Source: Nonomuraea antri
GTDB taxonomy: Bacteria > Actinomycetota > Actinomycetes > Streptosporangiales > Streptosporangiaceae
DNA length: 33,960 bases
Assembly (NCBI RefSeq): GCF_013283785.1
Contig: NZ_JABCPZ010000111.1
Span: 1 to 33,960 of the forward strand
Direction: 5' to 3'
Shown here: piece after piece, positions 1 to 7,822 of the stretch
Layout of the letters: each line of letters begins with the position of its first letter
Numbering within the stretch: the stretch's first letter is position 1
Position numbers and translations under genes: made by a program
Notes under the pieces: model-generated
Database searches by the model: none
What the model saw: only the letters and a program-made list of their open reading frames with translations
Told to the model about the DNA's origin: nothing

Positions 1-424
1 GCCCCTCACGCCGCCATCGCGCGGGCCCCCACCACGCCACACGCCCGCTGGTCGGCTGGGCGCCGTTGATTGCGCCGGGCCCCTCCGTGCCACGTCCCAC
101 CGACGCGGCGCGCCGAGGGGTGGGCCCGAGGGGGTCGCCGTACCGGACCGGACCGCCGGGACCCGACCACCGGACCGGACCACCGGGACCCGACCGGCGG
201 AACCCGACAGGCGGAACCCGACCGGCGGGACCGGCCCCGACCGGCGGGACCCGGGACGGCCGAACCGCCGGGACCCCAACCGGCGGGACCCGACCGGCGG
301 GACCGACCCAACCGCCAGGACCCGACCGGCGGGACCGGGACCCCCGAACCCGGCGGGACCCACCGACGAGACCCACCGACGGGGCCGAGCCGCGAGGCGA
401 GACCGAACCCCGTGAGGGCGGTGG
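1..424. other. Gene-free stretch beyond the lgt operon
   Basis: No convincing gene is visible. Open frames run through on both strands, but only because the stretch is extremely GC-rich and repetitive. Their products are low-complexity G/P/R/D-rich chains without a ribosome binding site or a recognisable domain. Most of the stretch is the minisatellite listed separately. Bases 1-129 hold no motif I can name. The 3' end of the minus-strand operon (stop at 425-427) abuts it, so any terminator for that operon would lie here; I see no clean single hairpin. Confidence 0.6.
130..395. repeat. Degenerate GC-rich minisatellite, unit about 14-15 bp
   Basis: Variants of a unit close to GACCCGACCGGCGG recur more than ten times, with substitutions (for example CCACC, GGCGGAA, CCGCCAGG) and small length changes. 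The array is not a multiple of one codon frame throughout, which argues against a conserved repeat protein. It starts only tens of bases after the stop of the last gene of the lgt operon. Unit number and edges are approximate, read by eye. Confidence 0.7.
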
Positions 425-1015
425 TCAGAGGGTGGCGAGGATGCGGGACTGGACGACGCGGCCGAGGCCGTCCAGTGCCACCAGGTCCTTGACCAGTTCC
501 GTGGCCGACCCTGTGCCGCCCACCCAGCTCACCGTCACGTAATGCCCCATCGCCCGCGCCTGGGCCCGGCTGCGGGCCGGGTCGAAGGGGGCGTCCTGGC
601 GGACGAACCCGTCTTTGCCCAGCGCCGCGACCAGCGCGTCGGCCGATCGTCCGTCGGGCAGGTTGAAGATGGTGAACTGGCCGGCCCGCGCCCCGCCCTC
701 GTACGTGGCCTGCAGCGCCTGCGTGCACCCGGGCGCGGACGTCCCGCGCAGCAGCTCGTCGCAGTCCGTGAGCACGGTGGCCGAGGTGCGGCGCAGCGCG
801 CCCAGGGACTCGGTGGCGGCGGTGAACACCTCGGCGGCGCTCAGCGGGGCGGCGTCGTTCTGGCGGGTGTCCACGGCGGCGTAGAAGGCGGACGACGGCT
901 CGCCCTGGAACACGGCGGGACGCGGCGCCTGCCCGCCGGCGAACAGCCAGACGGCCGCCGCGGCGACGGCGACCGCCAGCCCGCCCGCGGCGGCGATCAC
1001 GGCGCGGCGCGGCAT
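425..1015 (-). CDS. Membrane-anchored protein of unknown function (paralogue of its upstream neighbour)
   Basis: 196 residues. The ATG at 1015 overlaps the stop of the upstream gene (TGATG), so translation is probably coupled; this fixes the start and excludes longer readings. Residues about 5-26 form one hydrophobic segment after an MPRR start, so the rest is probably outside the membrane. I do not recognise the family. The body resembles the upstream gene product: a PLSAAEVF block, a DC...L.G...CTQA segment with two cysteines, a GQFTIFNLPDGRSA block, then AMGHYVTVSW near the C terminus. The two cysteines could form a disulfide, which would suit the DsbA-like gene in the same operon, but that is inference. 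It is the last gene of the minus-strand operon. Confidence 0.8.
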   Translation of the reverse strand: MPRRAVIAAAGGLAVAVAAAAVWLFAGGQAPRPAVFQGEPSSAFYAAVDTRQNDAAPLSAAEVFTAATESLGALRRTSATVLTDCDELLRGTSAPGCTQALQATYEGGARAGQFTIFNLPDGRSADALVAALGKDGFVRQDAPFDPARSRAQARAMGHYVTVSWVGGTGSATELVKDLVALDGLGRVVQSRILATL

Positions 1016-1845
1016 CAGGCCCCCGGCCCGGTGATGGTGACGACCCGGCGGTAGACCGCCTTCTCCGCGCCGCGCATGACCAGCATGAGGGTCACGAAGT
1101 CGTCTCTGGTGGTGGGCTCGGCGCCGTCGGCCCGGCCGAACCACACCAGCCCCACGTAGTGGCCGAGCGCGTACGCGCCGCCCTCGGAGTGCCCGCCGGT
1201 CGGGAAGGCGGCCTGGGCGGCTGACCGGGGCGCGGTCAGCGGACGGGTCCAGCCGCCCCGGTAAAGGGTCTTCAACGACTCCACCAGGTCGGCGGCGGCC
1301 TTGCCGTCCTTGAGGTTGAGTAGCGTGTACTGGCCGACGTACCGGCCGTCGGAGCTGGCGTACAGGCCGCGGGCGGCCTGGGTGCATTCGGCCTCGGTGA
1401 CCTGCTGGAGGAGGTTCGCGCCCCACAGCGCCTGCGCGCAGTCGGCGTCGAGCTGTTTGGCGACCAGTTTGAGCGACAGTTTCTTCGACACCGTCAGCTT
1501 GGTCTGGCCGAACACCTCTTTCTCGGTGAGCGGCCGGTTGTCCTTGGCGCGGTCGGAGACCGGGTCGAACAGCTTGGGCGAGGCCCAGCCGTGGAAGACC
1601 TGCGGCAGGTTGGCGTCCTGGTCGGCGACGGAGGCGCTGGCCGGCCGCTCGGGCGCGTACGTGCCGAGCGACATGACGACGGCGACCAGGGCCAGCGCGG
1701 TGATCACCACGCCGACGCCGCCGGCGATGAGCACGAGCAGGCGTTGCTGGTCGGGGCGCAGGCCCCACTCGGTCAGGAGCGGCAGCTGCCAGTCGGAGCG
1801 TGGGGTGCGGCGCCGCTTGCGGGGGGAGGGTCTTTCCGCAGTCAC
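1015..1845 (-). CDS. Membrane-anchored protein of unknown function (first of a paralogous pair)
   Basis: 276 residues. I chose GTG at 1845 because GTGA overlaps the stop of the VIT-family gene by 4 bases; a longer open reading would overlap that gene far more. The N terminus is basic (SPRKRRR), followed by one hydrophobic helix at about residues 39-61 (LLVLIAGGVGVVITALALVA), so this looks like a type II anchored protein with an external domain. That domain matches the next gene: PLTEKEVF, a DADC...CTQA cysteine pair, GQYTLLNLKDG, and ALGHYVGLVWFG. The order and spacing of these blocks indicate duplication. No family name comes to mind. Position after lgt and VIT suggests envelope work, without proof. 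Confidence 0.82.
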   Translation of the reverse strand: MTAERPSPRKRRRTPRSDWQLPLLTEWGLRPDQQRLLVLIAGGVGVVITALALVAVVMSLGTYAPERPASASVADQDANLPQVFHGWASPKLFDPVSDRAKDNRPLTEKEVFGQTKLTVSKKLSLKLVAKQLDADCAQALWGANLLQQVTEAECTQAARGLYASSDGRYVGQYTLLNLKDGKAAADLVESLKTLYRGGWTRPLTAPRSAAQAAFPTGGHSEGGAYALGHYVGLVWFGRADGAEPTTRDDFVTLMLVMRGAEKAVYRRVVTITGPGA

Positions 1846-2546
1846 AGACCGGACGCCCCGATCAGGTTGCCCAGGCCGAACGTGATCACGGCGGCCACCG
1901 CGCCCACCACGAGCTGCCGCAGCCCGGAGTACCACCAGCTGCGCGCGGTCACGGCCGACACGATCGCGCCGGCCGTGAACAGGGCGACGCAGGAGACGAT
2001 CGCCGACACCAGCAGGCCGCGCACCCCGAACAGGTACGGCACCAGCGGCAGCGCCGCGCCCACGCTGAACGACAGCAGCGACGACACCGCGGCCACCCTG
2101 GGCGAGGGCAGGTCCTTCGGTGAGACGCCGAGCTCGTTCTGGGTGTGGATCTCCAGGGCCTGGTCGGGGTTCCTGGAGATCTGCGCGGCCACCTGGGCCG
2201 CCAGCGCGGGCTCGACGCCCTTGTCGACGAAGACCTGGGCCAGTTCGGCCCGTTCGGCCTCGGGGTGCCGGTCGAGCTCGCGCCGTTCGACGGCGATCTC
2301 GGCCTGGGCGAGCTCGCGCTGGCTGGCGACGGAGACGTATTCGCCGCCCGCCATGGACAGCGCGCCCGCGGCGAGCCCGGCGACACCGCCGAGGGCGATC
2401 ACCCTGGTGTTGGCGGTGCCGCCGGCGATGCCCGCGATGAGCGCGAAGTTCGACACCAGGCCGTCCATGGCGCCGAACACCGAGGGCCGCAACCAGCCCC
2501 CGTTGACGTCACGATGCTGGTGATGGATCTCCGCGCTCCCGGTCAT
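1842..2546 (-). CDS. VIT1/CCC1-family membrane transporter
   Basis: 234 residues, the usual size for bacterial vacuolar-iron-transporter-like proteins, which move Fe2+ or Mn2+ across membranes. The hallmark first helix block VFGAMDGLVSNFALIAGIAGG is present at about residues 23-43, followed by a second helix with GALSMAGGEYVSVASQRE, a Glu-rich cytoplasmic segment (about 75-125) that binds metal in plant VIT1, and three C-terminal hydrophobic helices. The ATG at 2546 overlaps the lgt stop (ATGA) and its own stop overlaps the next start (GTGA), so it sits tightly inside the operon. The substrate cannot be told from sequence. Confidence 0.9.
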   Translation of the reverse strand: MTGSAEIHHQHRDVNGGWLRPSVFGAMDGLVSNFALIAGIAGGTANTRVIALGGVAGLAAGALSMAGGEYVSVASQRELAQAEIAVERRELDRHPEAERAELAQVFVDKGVEPALAAQVAAQISRNPDQALEIHTQNELGVSPKDLPSPRVAAVSSLLSFSVGAALPLVPYLFGVRGLLVSAIVSCVALFTAGAIVSAVTARSWWYSGLRQLVVGAVAAVITFGLGNLIGASGL

Positions 2547-3604
2547 CGGGCGTTCTTCTCCTCGGATACGGCGGCTTCACCCTCGGGGCTCTCACTGTCC
2601 TCGGCGGTGTCGCGCTTCTCGTCGGCCACGGTGTCATCGGCCACGGTGTCATCGGCGGACGACTCCGGTGTGTCGTCCTCGCCGGCCTCGGAATCCTCGG
2701 AATCCTTGGCGGCGGCGGAATCGGCGTCCGCGTCGGCATCCGCGTCCGCGTCCGCATCCGTGACGGCCGAGGGCGGCAGCACGACCTCCACCGGCTCGGT
2801 CTTGTTCCTGGTGATCCAGATGTAGAGCAGCGCGCCGAGGAACAGCGCGATCGACGTCCACTGGTTGATGCGCAGGCCGAGGAAGAGCACCGCGTGGTCG
2901 ACGCCGCCGACCGGGTCGATGCGCAGTCCTTCGATCCAGAACCGGCCCAGCGTGTAGCCGGCCACGTACAGGGCGAAGAGCCGGCCGTGGTGCAGGGCGA
3001 AGCGCCGGCCCGCCAGGATCAGCAGGAAGCCGAGCGCGACGTCCCACAGCGATTCGTACAGGAACGTCGGGTGGTAGAGCTCACCGGGCTGGCCACCGTG
3101 GTCGATGTCGATCTCCAGGCCCCACGGGAGCGTGGTCGGGCTGCCGTAGAGCTCCTGGTTGAACCAGTTGCCCCAGCGGCCGATGGCCTGGGCGAAGGCG
3201 ATGCCGGGCGCGACGGTGTCGGCCACCGCGGTCGTGGAGATGCCACGCCTGCGGCAGGCCAGCCAGACGCCCACGCCACCCAGGGCGATGGCGCCCCAGA
3301 TGCCCAGGCCGCCCTCCCAGATGAACAGGGCCTGGTACGGTTCCTTGATCGCGCGGCTGCCGAAGTAGGTCTGCCAGTCGGTGATGACGTGGTAGAGGCG
3401 GCCGCCGATCAGGCCGAATATCACCGCGGGGACGGCGAGATCGATGATCGTCCCCTTCTGGCCGCCGCGAGCGCGCCAGCGGCGCTCGCTCAACCAGACG
3501 GCGACGATGACGCCGAGGACGATGCACAGCGCATAAGCCCGGATCGGGATGATTCCGAGGTACCAGACCCCCTGGGAAGGGCTGGGAATCGAGGCAAGGG
3601 GCAT
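2543..3604 (-). CDS. lgt: Prolipoprotein diacylglyceryl transferase with acidic C-terminal tail
   Basis: 353 residues. Transfers diacylglycerol from phosphatidylglycerol to the lipobox cysteine of exported prolipoproteins, at the membrane. The Lgt signature GRWGNWFNQELYG is intact, as are GLIGGRLYHV and YHPTFLYES. The loop that carries a catalytic-region His in E. coli reads GGLGIWGA here, a form I associate with actinobacterial Lgt. Seven hydrophobic segments are expected and fit. After about residue 280 comes a tail of some 70 residues rich in Asp, Glu, Ala and Ser with an Asp-Ala dipeptide run, encoded by near-identical hexanucleotides. The ATG at 3604 has no clear ribosome site; a TACCCT eight bases upstream (3613-3618) could be a -10 element of a leaderless message inside the operon. 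Confidence 0.96.
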   Translation of the reverse strand: MPLASIPSPSQGVWYLGIIPIRAYALCIVLGVIVAVWLSERRWRARGGQKGTIIDLAVPAVIFGLIGGRLYHVITDWQTYFGSRAIKEPYQALFIWEGGLGIWGAIALGGVGVWLACRRRGISTTAVADTVAPGIAFAQAIGRWGNWFNQELYGSPTTLPWGLEIDIDHGGQPGELYHPTFLYESLWDVALGFLLILAGRRFALHHGRLFALYVAGYTLGRFWIEGLRIDPVGGVDHAVLFLGLRINQWTSIALFLGALLYIWITRNKTEPVEVVLPPSAVTDADADADADADADSAAAKDSEDSEAGEDDTPESSADDTVADDTVADEKRDTAEDSESPEGEAAVSEEKNAR

Positions 3605-3630
3605 GTCAGGTGAGGGTAGCGGACGCGGGG

Positions 3631-4401
3631 CTACTTGGCGGCCTCCGTGACCGCATCGCGAAGTTGCTGCGGCCGGAAAGCGGTTTCACCGGGGATCTCG
3701 GTGCCGTTCAGCTTGACGGTCGGGGTGTGCTTGAGATCCTGCGCGTCGCCGACCTTCTTGCTGTTGGCGAGATGGGCCTCGCCGTGCTTCTCGGAGGTGA
3801 CGCAGCTGGCGAAGTCGGGTGCGGTGACCCCGGCGTCCTTGCCCCACTGCTGGAGCTGTTCGGGGGTGAAGCCGACGCTGCCCTCCGGCGGCTGGTTCTT
3901 GAACAGCAGGTCGTGGAAGGCCAGCCACTGCTTGCCGTCGGCGATGCAGCGGGTGGCGTTGGCGGCGCGGACCGAGTTGGACTTGAGCGGCTCGTCGGAG
4001 AAGATCGTGATCGGGTGGAAGACGACCTTGGCCTTGCCCTCGGCGGCCAGGTTCTTGAACGTCTGGCCGCTGACCCGCTCCAGCTCCTGGCAGGCGGGGC
4101 ACTGGAAGTCCTCGTAGATGTCGACGACCGGGGCGGTGACGCCGGGCTGGGCCATCACCGCGCTGCCGTCGGCCTGCACCGTGACGGGCGCCTCGCCGCC
4201 GGCCTCCTCCGAGGCCGTCTGGGAGGCGGTGTACCACCAGCCCGCGCCGACGGCGGCCACGGCGACGACGCCGGCGGTGATGTAGGTGACCACCTTCTTG
4301 CGGCGGTCGCGAACGGCGGCGGCCTCCTGCTGCTGCTTGATCCTCTCGCGCGCGGACTTGGTCCGTTCCGCCTTGCTCATCACCGGGTCCCCCTTGGCCA
4401 T
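3631..4401 (-). CDS. DsbA-like thiol:disulfide oxidoreductase, membrane anchored
   Basis: 256 residues. The ATG at 4401 overlaps the stop of the MauE-like gene (TGATG), so coupling picks this start over a longer open frame; MSKAERTK six codons on is an alternative. A basic N terminus is followed by one hydrophobic helix (about residues 39-60), then a thioredoxin-fold domain with the active site FQCPACQE and a threonine-proline cis-Pro loop (KHTPTV), as in the DsbA/DsbG-like 'thioredoxin_4' proteins. It should oxidise or isomerise cysteines of exported proteins. A third cysteine lies in DFASCVTS. The preceding gene encodes a MauE/DoxX-like membrane protein, a common partner that may exchange electrons with it. 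Confidence 0.93.
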   Translation of the reverse strand: MAKGDPVMSKAERTKSARERIKQQQEAAAVRDRRKKVVTYITAGVVAVAAVGAGWWYTASQTASEEAGGEAPVTVQADGSAVMAQPGVTAPVVDIYEDFQCPACQELERVSGQTFKNLAAEGKAKVVFHPITIFSDEPLKSNSVRAANATRCIADGKQWLAFHDLLFKNQPPEGSVGFTPEQLQQWGKDAGVTAPDFASCVTSEKHGEAHLANSKKVGDAQDLKHTPTVKLNGTEIPGETAFRPQQLRDAVTEAAK

Positions 4402-4919
4402 CAGTCCTTCTCCCCCATTCCAGGATTGTTCGCCAGGCCGAGTTTCGAGTCGAGTGCCAGCCGGCCCGGCGGGAAACGTACGATCCACGCGGCGAGCAGC
4501 ACGAGGCCGAAGTCACGCAGGATGTCGATCAGGTAGGTGGGCTCCTGGCCCTGCCCGAGCTGACCGCCGCCGCCGAAGCAGCCGCAGTCGATGCGCAGGC
4601 CGTTCGCCCAGGCCCAGGCGATGCCGAAGACGAAGGCGAACATGAGCAGCCCGGAGATCACCGCGGCCACCCTGGTCAGCAACCCGACGACCAGCAGCAC
4701 GCCGACCACGATCTCCAGGATCGGCAGGAGTTGGCCCACCGGGACGGCGATCGCGTCGGGCAGCAGCTGGTACGCCTTGACCGCCACGACGGAGTCGGCC
4801 GGGTTGCCGATCTTCAGCGCGCCTGCCGCGATCAGCACTCCGGCCAGCACGAGCCGGGCGACGGTCGTCACCCAGGGTATCGCTCTTCTGGCGGGAAGTG
4901 ACGATGGTGACGCGGCCAC
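4401..4919 (-). CDS. MauE/DoxX-like integral membrane protein
   Basis: 172 residues from GTG at 4919, chosen because AAGGAG lies seven bases upstream; an open frame continues to 4958 but lacks such a site. Four hydrophobic helices are visible (about residues 16-36, 50-80, 85-110 and 130-150). Between the third and fourth lies a DCGCFGGGG motif, the CxC signature of MauE-type proteins, which are thought to pass reducing or oxidising equivalents to thioredoxin-fold partners. The next gene, overlapped by TGATG, is such a partner. This is the first gene of the lgt operon, so its promoter should lie in 4920-5030. The exact redox direction is unknown. Confidence 0.87.
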   Translation of the reverse strand: MAASPSSLPARRAIPWVTTVARLVLAGVLIAAGALKIGNPADSVVAVKAYQLLPDAIAVPVGQLLPILEIVVGVLLVVGLLTRVAAVISGLLMFAFVFGIAWAWANGLRIDCGCFGGGGQLGQGQEPTYLIDILRDFGLVLLAAWIVRFPPGRLALDSKLGLANNPGMGEKD

Positions 4920-5030
4920 GGGTGATCTCCTTCGACTCTGGGCGGGACGAGCGCACACTATCGGGATGCCATGAGATCACGCTGCGGATAAGCATCGGCT
5001 AAGGCAGATGTCGCGCCGAGCCGTCCCGAT

Positions 5031-5867
5031 CTAGTTCGCGGCGGGGAAGCCCCGGTACTGCTGGGCGCGGAACTCGCTGGGCGGCAGCCCGGCGCGGCGG
5101 GTGAACAGCCGGGTGAAGTAGGCGGGATCGTCGTAGCCGACGCGCCTGGCGACCGCTGCCACCGGCAGGTCGGTGGTGGCCAGCAGGTCCTTGGCCCGGC
5201 TGAGCCTGATCGACAGCAGATAGTCCTTGGGGCTGCAGCCGGCCAGCCGGCGCACGGACTGGCGCAGCTCGGCCAGCGGCATGCCGAGCCGTCCGGCGTG
5301 GTCGGCGACCGAGATGGGCAGGCAGGCGTCCCTGGCCAGCCCGTCGAGCACGGGGTCGCCGTGCGGGTCCTCGCCGGCGCGCCCGCGCCGCAGCGCGACC
5401 AGCACCTCGTGCACGATGGCCGACGTCTCCACCTCCAGGTACGGGCTGCCGCGCCGGCACGCCTGGGCGATGCGGCCGATGGCGTGCGCGGCGGGATCGG
5501 CGGTGGTGAGCGGGGTGACGGGCCGGTCGGGGTCGATGAAGCCCAGGTCCTGGTAGGCGGCGACGGCGGGCCCGGCGAAGTCGACGAACCATTCCGTCCA
5601 GACGTCGTGCGGCGCGTAGTGGTGCTGGACGCCGGGAAAGAGCCAGATGACGGCGGGCGCGACGACCTCGACGGGCGGCGCGCCGGCCTGCGAGAACCAG
5701 CCGGTGCCCGCGGTGACGACGACGGCGACGTGGTTCTGCATGACGCGGGGTCCGACGGTGGGCAGCCGGCCGTCCTGGTGCCCGACGCCGAGGCAGACCA
5801 GGCCGAGTCCGCGGTGCGCGGGCCCGGGCGTGAGGTAGCGCATCCACTGGTTGAACGTCGGCGTCAC
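5031..5867 (-). CDS. AraC-family transcriptional regulator
   Basis: 278 residues. GTG at 5867 is preceded by GGGAG at good distance. Residues about 1-150 form a cupin-like sensor region (WLFPGVQHHYAPHDVWTEWF is typical of sugar-responsive AraC proteins). The last 95 residues carry two helix-turn-helix units: ISVADHAGRLGMPLAELRQSVRR, then VAAVARRVGYDDPAYFTRLFTRRAG, with the conserved PSEFR end. It is divergent from the GH35 beta-galactosidase with a 108-base gap, so I infer that it controls that gene, probably as an activator responding to a galactoside. An inverted-repeat candidate site lies in the gap. Confidence 0.95.
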   Translation of the reverse strand: MTPTFNQWMRYLTPGPAHRGLGLVCLGVGHQDGRLPTVGPRVMQNHVAVVVTAGTGWFSQAGAPPVEVVAPAVIWLFPGVQHHYAPHDVWTEWFVDFAGPAVAAYQDLGFIDPDRPVTPLTTADPAAHAIGRIAQACRRGSPYLEVETSAIVHEVLVALRRGRAGEDPHGDPVLDGLARDACLPISVADHAGRLGMPLAELRQSVRRLAGCSPKDYLLSIRLSRAKDLLATTDLPVAAVARRVGYDDPAYFTRLFTRRAGLPPSEFRAQQYRGFPAAN

Positions 5868-5904
5868 GCGCTGCTCCCGGGGTCAAATCCAACTGATCCC
5901 CGGG

Positions 5905-5940
5905 TTTGTCCATGGCCGGTGACCTGCGGTCCAGGCAAAG
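5905..5940. promoter_or_regulatory. Candidate operator between araC-type gene and beta-galactosidase
   Basis: TTTGTCCATGG at 5905-5915 and CCAGGCAAAG at 5931-5940 form an imperfect inverted repeat whose centres are about two helical turns apart. It lies midway between the two divergent genes. AraC proteins often bind paired sites in such gaps, but they more often use direct repeats, so this is only a candidate. Confidence 0.3.
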
Positions 5941-5975
5941 CTACGGGGCGCGAAATCCTATCCGAAGGAAGACTT

Positions 5976-7718
5976 ATGCGTTCTTTTGCGGTCGAGGGCG
6001 GCTCGTTCCTGCTCGACGGCGCGGACTTCCGGGTCCTGTCCGGCGCGATGCACTATTTCCGGGTACGTCCGGATCAGTGGCGGCACCGGCTGGCGATGCT
6101 GCGGGCCATGGGGCTCAACACGGTCGAGACGTACGTGCCGTGGAACCTGCACGAGCCGCGCCGGGGCGAGTTCCAGCGGATGAACGAGCTGGGCGCCTTC
6201 CTCGACGCGGCGGCGGCCGAGGGGCTGCTGGCGATCGTCCGTCCCGGGCCGTACATCTGCGCGGAGTGGGACAACGGCGGGTTGCCGTCCTGGCTGACCG
6301 GCCGGATCAGGACGCGCGACCCCGAGTACCTGGGTCACGTGGACCGGTTCTTCGACCGGCTGCTGCCGCAGGTCGCCGAGCGCCAGATCACCCGCGGCGG
6401 CAACGTGATCATGGTGCAGGTGGAGAACGAGTACGGCTCCTACGGCAGCGACCAGGTCTACCTGCGGCATCTGGCCAACGGCCTGGTCGCCAGGGGCGTC
6501 GAGGTGCCGCTGTTCACCTCCGACGGCCCGGCCGACTGGTACCTGACCGGCGGCACGCTCCCGGACGTGCTGGCCACGGTGAACTTCGGCTCCGACCCGG
6601 AGCGGGCGTTCGCCGAGCTGCGGGAGTTCCGTCCGGGCTCGCCGCTGTTCTGCATGGAGTTCTGGTGCGGCTGGTTCGACCACTGGGGCCAGGAGCACGT
6701 GGTCAGGGACCCCGCGGACGCGGCGGACACGCTGGAGCGGATGCTCGCGATGGGCGCGTCGGTGAACCTGTACATGGCGCACGGCGGCACCAACTTCGGC
6801 ACCACGGCCGGGGCGAACCGGGTGGGCGACCGGGCCGTCGGCGAGTGGCGGCCGACCGTGACGTCCTATGACTACGACGCGCCGATCGACGAGCGCGGCG
6901 CGCCCACGGCGAAGTTCTGGCTCTTCAGGGAGGTCCTGGCCCGCTACGCCGGCGGCGAACTGCCCGAGGTGCCGCCGACGCCGCCGGTGCTGCCGGCCGC
7001 GACGCTGCGCCCGGCCGCGTCGGCGTCGCTGCGCGAGTCGCTGGACGCGCTGGCCGGGCCCGAGGTGAGCGCGCCGGTGCCGCCGGACTTCGAGGACCTG
7101 GGGCTGGAGCACGGGCTGGTGTGGTACCGGGCCGAGGTGCCCGGGCCGCGCGGGACGTACGCGCTGGTGCTGCCCGAGGTGCGCGACCGGGCGCACGTGT
7201 TCGTGGACGGCGAGCTGGCCGGGATCGCCGAGCGCGACGGCGCCGCGCCCGACTTCAAGACCGCGGGCCCGGCGACGGTGGAGGTGCTGGTCGAGTCGAT
7301 GGGCCGGACCAACTACGGCCCGCTGCTCGGCGAGCGCAAGGGCCTGCCCGGCGGCATCATGCACCACCAGCAGTACCTGAACGGGGTCAGCGCCCGGCCG
7401 ATCCCGCTCCACGACGTCTCGGGCGTGCCGTTCACCGGCGAGATCAGCGCCGAGATCACCGGGGAGCCGCTGTCGTTCTTCCGCGCCGAGCTGACCGTGG
7501 CCGAGCCCGCCGACGCCTTCCTGGCGCTGCCCGGCTGGGGCAAGGGCTATGTCTGGGTGAACGGCTTCCTGCTCGGCCGCTACTGGGAGCGCGGCCCGCA
7601 GCGGACGCTGTACGTGCCCGCGCCGCTGCTGCGCTCCGGCGCCAACGAGATCGTCTGGCTGGAGCTGGACCGGGTGGGCTCGCCGCTGGAGATCCGCACC
7701 GAACCCGAGCTCGGCTGA
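5976..7718 (+). CDS. Beta-galactosidase, glycoside hydrolase family 35
   Basis: 580 residues. ATG at 5976 is preceded by GAAGGAAG at six bases, and the protein opens with FLLDGADFRVLSGAMHYFRV, the standard GH35 N terminus. The TIM barrel has the acid/base glutamate in VENEYGSYG (Glu152) and the nucleophile in FCMEFWCGWFDHWG (Glu228), and the MAHGGTNFG block follows. C-terminal beta domains end with WGKGYVWVNGFLLGRYW, also typical. No signal peptide is visible, so it should act in the cytoplasm on imported galactosides. It is single, not in an operon with other sugar genes, and faces its likely AraC regulator. A perfect hairpin follows the stop. Confidence 0.97.
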   Translation: MRSFAVEGGSFLLDGADFRVLSGAMHYFRVRPDQWRHRLAMLRAMGLNTVETYVPWNLHEPRRGEFQRMNELGAFLDAAAAEGLLAIVRPGPYICAEWDNGGLPSWLTGRIRTRDPEYLGHVDRFFDRLLPQVAERQITRGGNVIMVQVENEYGSYGSDQVYLRHLANGLVARGVEVPLFTSDGPADWYLTGGTLPDVLATVNFGSDPERAFAELREFRPGSPLFCMEFWCGWFDHWGQEHVVRDPADAADTLERMLAMGASVNLYMAHGGTNFGTTAGANRVGDRAVGEWRPTVTSYDYDAPIDERGAPTAKFWLFREVLARYAGGELPEVPPTPPVLPAATLRPAASASLRESLDALAGPEVSAPVPPDFEDLGLEHGLVWYRAEVPGPRGTYALVLPEVRDRAHVFVDGELAGIAERDGAAPDFKTAGPATVEVLVESMGRTNYGPLLGERKGLPGGIMHHQQYLNGVSARPIPLHDVSGVPFTGEISAEITGEPLSFFRAELTVAEPADAFLALPGWGKGYVWVNGFLLGRYWERGPQRTLYVPAPLLRSGANEIVWLELDRVGSPLEIRTEPELG

Positions 7719-7725
7719 CGGTCAC

Positions 7726-7751
7726 GGCCCCGGGCCGCACCGCCCGGGGCC
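7726..7751 (+). terminator. Hairpin after the beta-galactosidase gene
   Basis: GGCCCCGGGC and GCCCGGGGCC form a perfect 10-bp stem with a 6-base loop, starting eight bases after the GH35 stop. There is no U tract, which is usual in high-GC actinobacteria. It also stands downstream of trpA on the other strand and may serve both. Confidence 0.75.
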
Positions 7752-7822
7752 ACGCTCGTCAGCGCGGTGTCCAGCCGGCCGCCTCGGGCGGTCGCGCTTC
7801 GCTGGTCGTGCCTTACCGGGAT

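Noticed and set aside
6..424. A repeat protein encoded by the minisatellite
   Set aside because: Frame is open on both strands because of composition; no ribosome site and unit length is not a constant multiple of three.
5958..7412. A long protein antisense to the beta-galactosidase
   Set aside because: Low-complexity product; the plus-strand GH35 gene has all its catalytic motifs.
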